64,000 nucleotides of DNA from Corynebacterium sp. p3-SID1056. GTDB lineage: Bacteria > Actinomycetota > Actinomycetes > Mycobacteriales > Mycobacteriaceae. Location: positions 62,001-126,000 of the forward strand of contig NZ_JALXXL010000004.1 of assembly GCF_025152525.1 (NCBI RefSeq), written 5' to 3'. Position numbers and translations under genes: made by a program. The notes beneath the pieces were generated by a model, which saw nothing but the letters and a program-made list of their open reading frames with translations, was not told the DNA's origin and made no database searches. Below, in pieces: positions 61,483 to 64,000 of this stretch; the first letter of the stretch is position 1; each line of letters opens with the position of its first letter.

Positions 61483-62326
61483 GGCGCGCGGCGTCATCGG
61501 AGTGCTGTGCGCGTGCGCGCTCGCGCTAGGCGGGTGCGCCGAGGACGCGACGGAATCGCCGCTGGAAAAGGCGCGCACCGCGAACCAATCGCGGCACGTC
61601 GCCGCGTCCTTCGACGACCGTCCGGTCGTGCTCGACGACACCAATGGGTTGGTCAGCTCCGAGTATTTCTTTGAGACATCGGAAACGCTGGTGGTGACGG
61701 ATCCTACGCCGGAGGCGCAGCTGCGCGCGGCTTCGATAGCTGCATACGCGCACGCGCCGCTGCTGGTGTACGACGCGCAGCACCACGCGCAGGTGATTCA
61801 GGAGATTCAGCGGCTCAAGGCACACACCGTGCTCACCGTCGGTGACGTGCCTCTCGCCCCACTTTCCGGCGCCGTGCGGATCAATCGCGACCCGGGTGGG
61901 TTGGAGGCGCTTGGGGCGATGACATCGGTGCGCTTCCGCGAACGCGCGGTACAGGATCCGGCGCGAGCGCAGCGCGCGGTGGCGGAGCTTGACACTTCGC
62001 GCCCGACCTGGCTGAACGCCTCGTGGGCGCAGCCAGTGGTCAAGCCGAACGCGAAGGCGAGGCCTTTCCCCGTGCATTCGCGTCGGGACGCGGGCATGGC
62101 ACCGCAGGTGGTGGCGACGGGGGAGTCCTCCATTGCCGCGATTGCGAATGCGCGCTCGTTTGGGGCCGCGGTGGTATACGTGGACGATCCGGACCCGCGG
62201 GCGTCGGAAAGCACTTTGCTCGCGATGGCTGGGTTGGAGGACGCTCCGCTGGTGCTGCTTGGCACGCAGTTTGGCCGGGCGATTGATATTCCGGGGCGTA
62301 TTATGCAGGCCGAGGAAAATTATTAA
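61466..62326 (+). CDS. Putative lipoprotein with cell-wall-binding-repeat-like fold
   Basis: 286 residues from the ATG at 61466, inside the 3' end of the DUF262 gene (17-base overlap). The signal is lipoprotein-like: basic MAARIRARG, hydrophobic VIGVLCACALA and lipobox LGGC. The mature part has VVTDPTPEAQLRAASIAAYAHAPLLVYD followed by HTVLTVGDVPLAPLSGAV, which recalls the CW_binding_2 repeat (alternating helix and strand with an A/G-rich core); this is a weak similarity. Anchored outside the membrane; role unknown. Confidence 0.75.
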   Translation: MAARIRARGVIGVLCACALALGGCAEDATESPLEKARTANQSRHVAASFDDRPVVLDDTNGLVSSEYFFETSETLVVTDPTPEAQLRAASIAAYAHAPLLVYDAQHHAQVIQEIQRLKAHTVLTVGDVPLAPLSGAVRINRDPGGLEALGAMTSVRFRERAVQDPARAQRAVAELDTSRPTWLNASWAQPVVKPNAKARPFPVHSRRDAGMAPQVVATGESSIAAIANARSFGAAVVYVDDPDPRASESTLLAMAGLEDAPLVLLGTQFGRAIDIPGRIMQAEENY

Positions 62327-62412
62327 TCGAGATTGGCAGACAGCGGCGGTTTTTCGGGCTACACTGACGCGCGTACCTATTGAGATATTGAAATGCACAG
62401 GAGTCGATCCCA

Positions 62413-63996
62413 GTGTCCAAACCGGTCGTGCTGATCGCTGACAAACTGTCCCAATCCACCGTTGAAGCGCTCGGAGACGCAGTCGAGGTCCGCTGGGTCG
62501 ACGGGCCGAATCGCGAAGAACTCCTCGCCGCGGTCCCGGAGGCTGACGCGCTGCTCGTTCGCTCCGCAACGACCGTCGATAGCGAGGTGATTGCGGCCGC
62601 CAAGAACCTCAAGATCATCGGCCGTGCGGGCGTGGGGCTGGACAACGTGGGCATCCCCGCCGCCACCGAACGCGGCGTGATGGTGGCGAACGCCCCGACC
62701 TCGAATATCCACTCCGCCTGCGAGCACGCCATCGCGCTGCTGCTTTCCACCGCGCGCCAGATTCCCGCGGCGGATGCGACGCTGCGCGAAGGTGAGTGGA
62801 AGCGCTCCTCGTTCAAGGGCGTGGAGATCTTTGGCAAGACCGTCGGCATCGTCGGCTTCGGCCACATCGGCCAGCTGTTTGCCCAGCGCCTGAGCGCGTT
62901 CGAGACCACCGTTATTGCGTACGACCCCTACGCCAACCCCGCGCGCGCCGCGCAGCTTGGCGTGGAGCTCGTCGAGCTGGAGGAGCTCATGGGCCGCGCC
63001 GACTTTGTCACCATCCACCTGCCGAAGACGAAGGAAACCGCGGGCATGTTCAACGCGGACCTGCTGTCGAAGGCCAAGGAGGGGCAGATCCTGATTAACG
63101 CCGCGCGCGGTGGTCTGGTGGATGAGCAGGCGCTTGCCGACGCCATCGTGAACGGCCCGATCCGCGGCGCCGGCTTCGACGTTTACGCTTCCGAGCCGTG
63201 CACCGACTCGCCACTGTTCGCCCTCGACGAAGTTGTGGTGACCCCGCACCTGGGTGCCTCCACTGTTGAGGCGCAGGACCGCGCGGGCACGGACGTGGCC
63301 GACTCGGTGCTCAAGGCGCTGGCGGGCGAGTTCGTCGCGGACGCGGTCAACATCACTGGTGGTCGCGTTGGTGAAGAGGTGGCTCGCTGGCTGGACCTGG
63401 CCCGCAAGCTCGGCCTGATTGCGGGCGAGCTGCTGGACGAGGCCCCGGTCTCGCTGAAGGTCACCGCCCGCGGCGAGCTGTCGACCGAGCAGATCGACTC
63501 GCTCGGCCTGTCTGCGGTGCGCGGTTTGTTCTCCGGCATCATCGATGAGCCGGTGACCTTCGTCAATGCTCCGCAGATTGCCGAGTCCCGTGGCCTGACC
63601 TACTCGGTGGAGACCCAGACCGAGGCGCGAGCGCATCGTAGCGCACTCGAGGTGCAGATCGTTTCCAGCAGCGGCGAGACCGTGACCGTGACCGGCGCGC
63701 TGACCGGCCTGGAGGGCGTGGAGAAGATTGTCCGTATCAACGGCCGCGGCCTGGACATGCGCGCCGAGGGCCGCAACCTCTTCTTCCGCTACACCGATGC
63801 GCCGGGCGCGCTGGGCACTGTGGGCTCCAAGCTGGGCGCGAAGGGCATCAACATCGAGGCTGCGGCGCTGACCCAGGCGTCGAAGGGCGATGGCGCGATC
63901 TTGATCCTGCGCGTCGAGTCCGAGGTACCGGACGAGCTCGTTGATGAGATCGCTGACGCACTCGGGGCATCTGCGTTGCAGGTGGTGCTGGACTAG
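62413..63996 (+). CDS. serA: D-3-phosphoglycerate dehydrogenase
   Basis: First enzyme of serine synthesis, 527 residues, the long actinobacterial form. The NAD-binding domain has GIVGFGHIGQLFAQRL; catalytic Arg, Glu and His are in NAARGGLVDEQAL, the FDVYASEP region and VTPHLGAST. An intervening allosteric-substrate-binding domain (about 320-450) precedes the C-terminal ACT domain (DAPGALGTVGSKLGAKGINIEAAAL) that senses serine. GTG start with CAGGAG upstream. Confidence 0.97.
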   Translation: MSKPVVLIADKLSQSTVEALGDAVEVRWVDGPNREELLAAVPEADALLVRSATTVDSEVIAAAKNLKIIGRAGVGLDNVGIPAATERGVMVANAPTSNIHSACEHAIALLLSTARQIPAADATLREGEWKRSSFKGVEIFGKTVGIVGFGHIGQLFAQRLSAFETTVIAYDPYANPARAAQLGVELVELEELMGRADFVTIHLPKTKETAGMFNADLLSKAKEGQILINAARGGLVDEQALADAIVNGPIRGAGFDVYASEPCTDSPLFALDEVVVTPHLGASTVEAQDRAGTDVADSVLKALAGEFVADAVNITGGRVGEEVARWLDLARKLGLIAGELLDEAPVSLKVTARGELSTEQIDSLGLSAVRGLFSGIIDEPVTFVNAPQIAESRGLTYSVETQTEARAHRSALEVQIVSSSGETVTVTGALTGLEGVEKIVRINGRGLDMRAEGRNLFFRYTDAPGALGTVGSKLGAKGINIEAAALTQASKGDGAILILRVESEVPDELVDEIADALGASALQVVLD

Positions 63997-64000
63997 GACC

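Overview
The window is a 64 kb stretch of a high-GC actinobacterial chromosome. Gene content and order match the core chromosome of Corynebacterium: rho-prfA-prmC-tsaC-wecA-atp, then glgB/glgE, a cysteine desulfurase, mnmA, ligA, gatCAB with pfkA, ilvD, an MscCG-type channel, ilvBNC and serA. I assign genus from the families and from remembered Corynebacterium glutamicum synteny; I cannot name the species. No rRNA, tRNA, CRISPR array, transposase, integrase or phage module is visible. Both ends cut through or lie close to genes: rho lacks its 5' end, and serA ends four bases before the window does.

Layout. (1) 1-5145: termination and translation factors (rho, prfA, prmC, tsaC), the lipid-linked sugar transferase wecA, and an atpI-like membrane protein. 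(2) 5146-12854: a 0.4 kb leader, the complete ATP synthase operon atpBEFHAGDC, and a strong terminator. (3) 12873-15688: DUF2550 protein, mismatch endonuclease NucS, a small zinc-ribbon-like protein, a thiamine-binding-type protein and a thioredoxin/TPR protein. (4) 15880-20144 on minus: the alpha-glucan genes glgE and glgB. (5) 20330-25587: an ABC ATPase, NUDIX hydrolase, THUMP-like methyltransferase, cysteine desulfurase and secreted GH25 muramidase. (6) 25648-30765 on minus: a spermidine-synthase-like protein and a two-component system with its ABC exporter. (7) 30877-39806: mnmA, a PH protein, MetE-like protein, exonuclease, ligA, a serine hydrolase/membrane/ArsR cassette, an ACT protein and a frameshifted cytochrome P450. 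(8) 39888-46082: gatCA, an MFS exporter, pfkA, mug and gatB. (9) 46135-54209: YkvI-type transporter, acetyltransferase, DoxX protein, ilvD, CFP-6-type PH protein, HNH endonuclease and MscCG. (10) 54345-58038: the ilvBNC branched-chain amino acid operon with a leader peptide and attenuator. (11) 58114-63996: an acidic membrane protein, a CDF metal exporter, a DUF262 protein, a lipoprotein and serA.

Three regulatory patterns stand out. Many genes have a TANNNT -10 hexamer ending 6 to 8 bases before the start codon and no ribosome binding site, the arrangement of leaderless transcripts. Convergent gene pairs end either with a shared perfect hairpin or with interlocked stop codons. The ilvB leader shows a complete transcription attenuator: a 16-residue peptide with Leu-Val-Val and Ile codons, an antiterminator and a terminator. 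The clearest defect is a one-base deletion in the P450 gene that removes its heme-binding Cys from the reading frame. I found no convincing wholly undescribed system. The best candidates for new biology are the stand-alone DUF262 gene, the repeats between glgE and the ABC ATPase gene, the GAATTC repeat cluster at the ArsR cassette, and alternative RNA structures in the atp leader.
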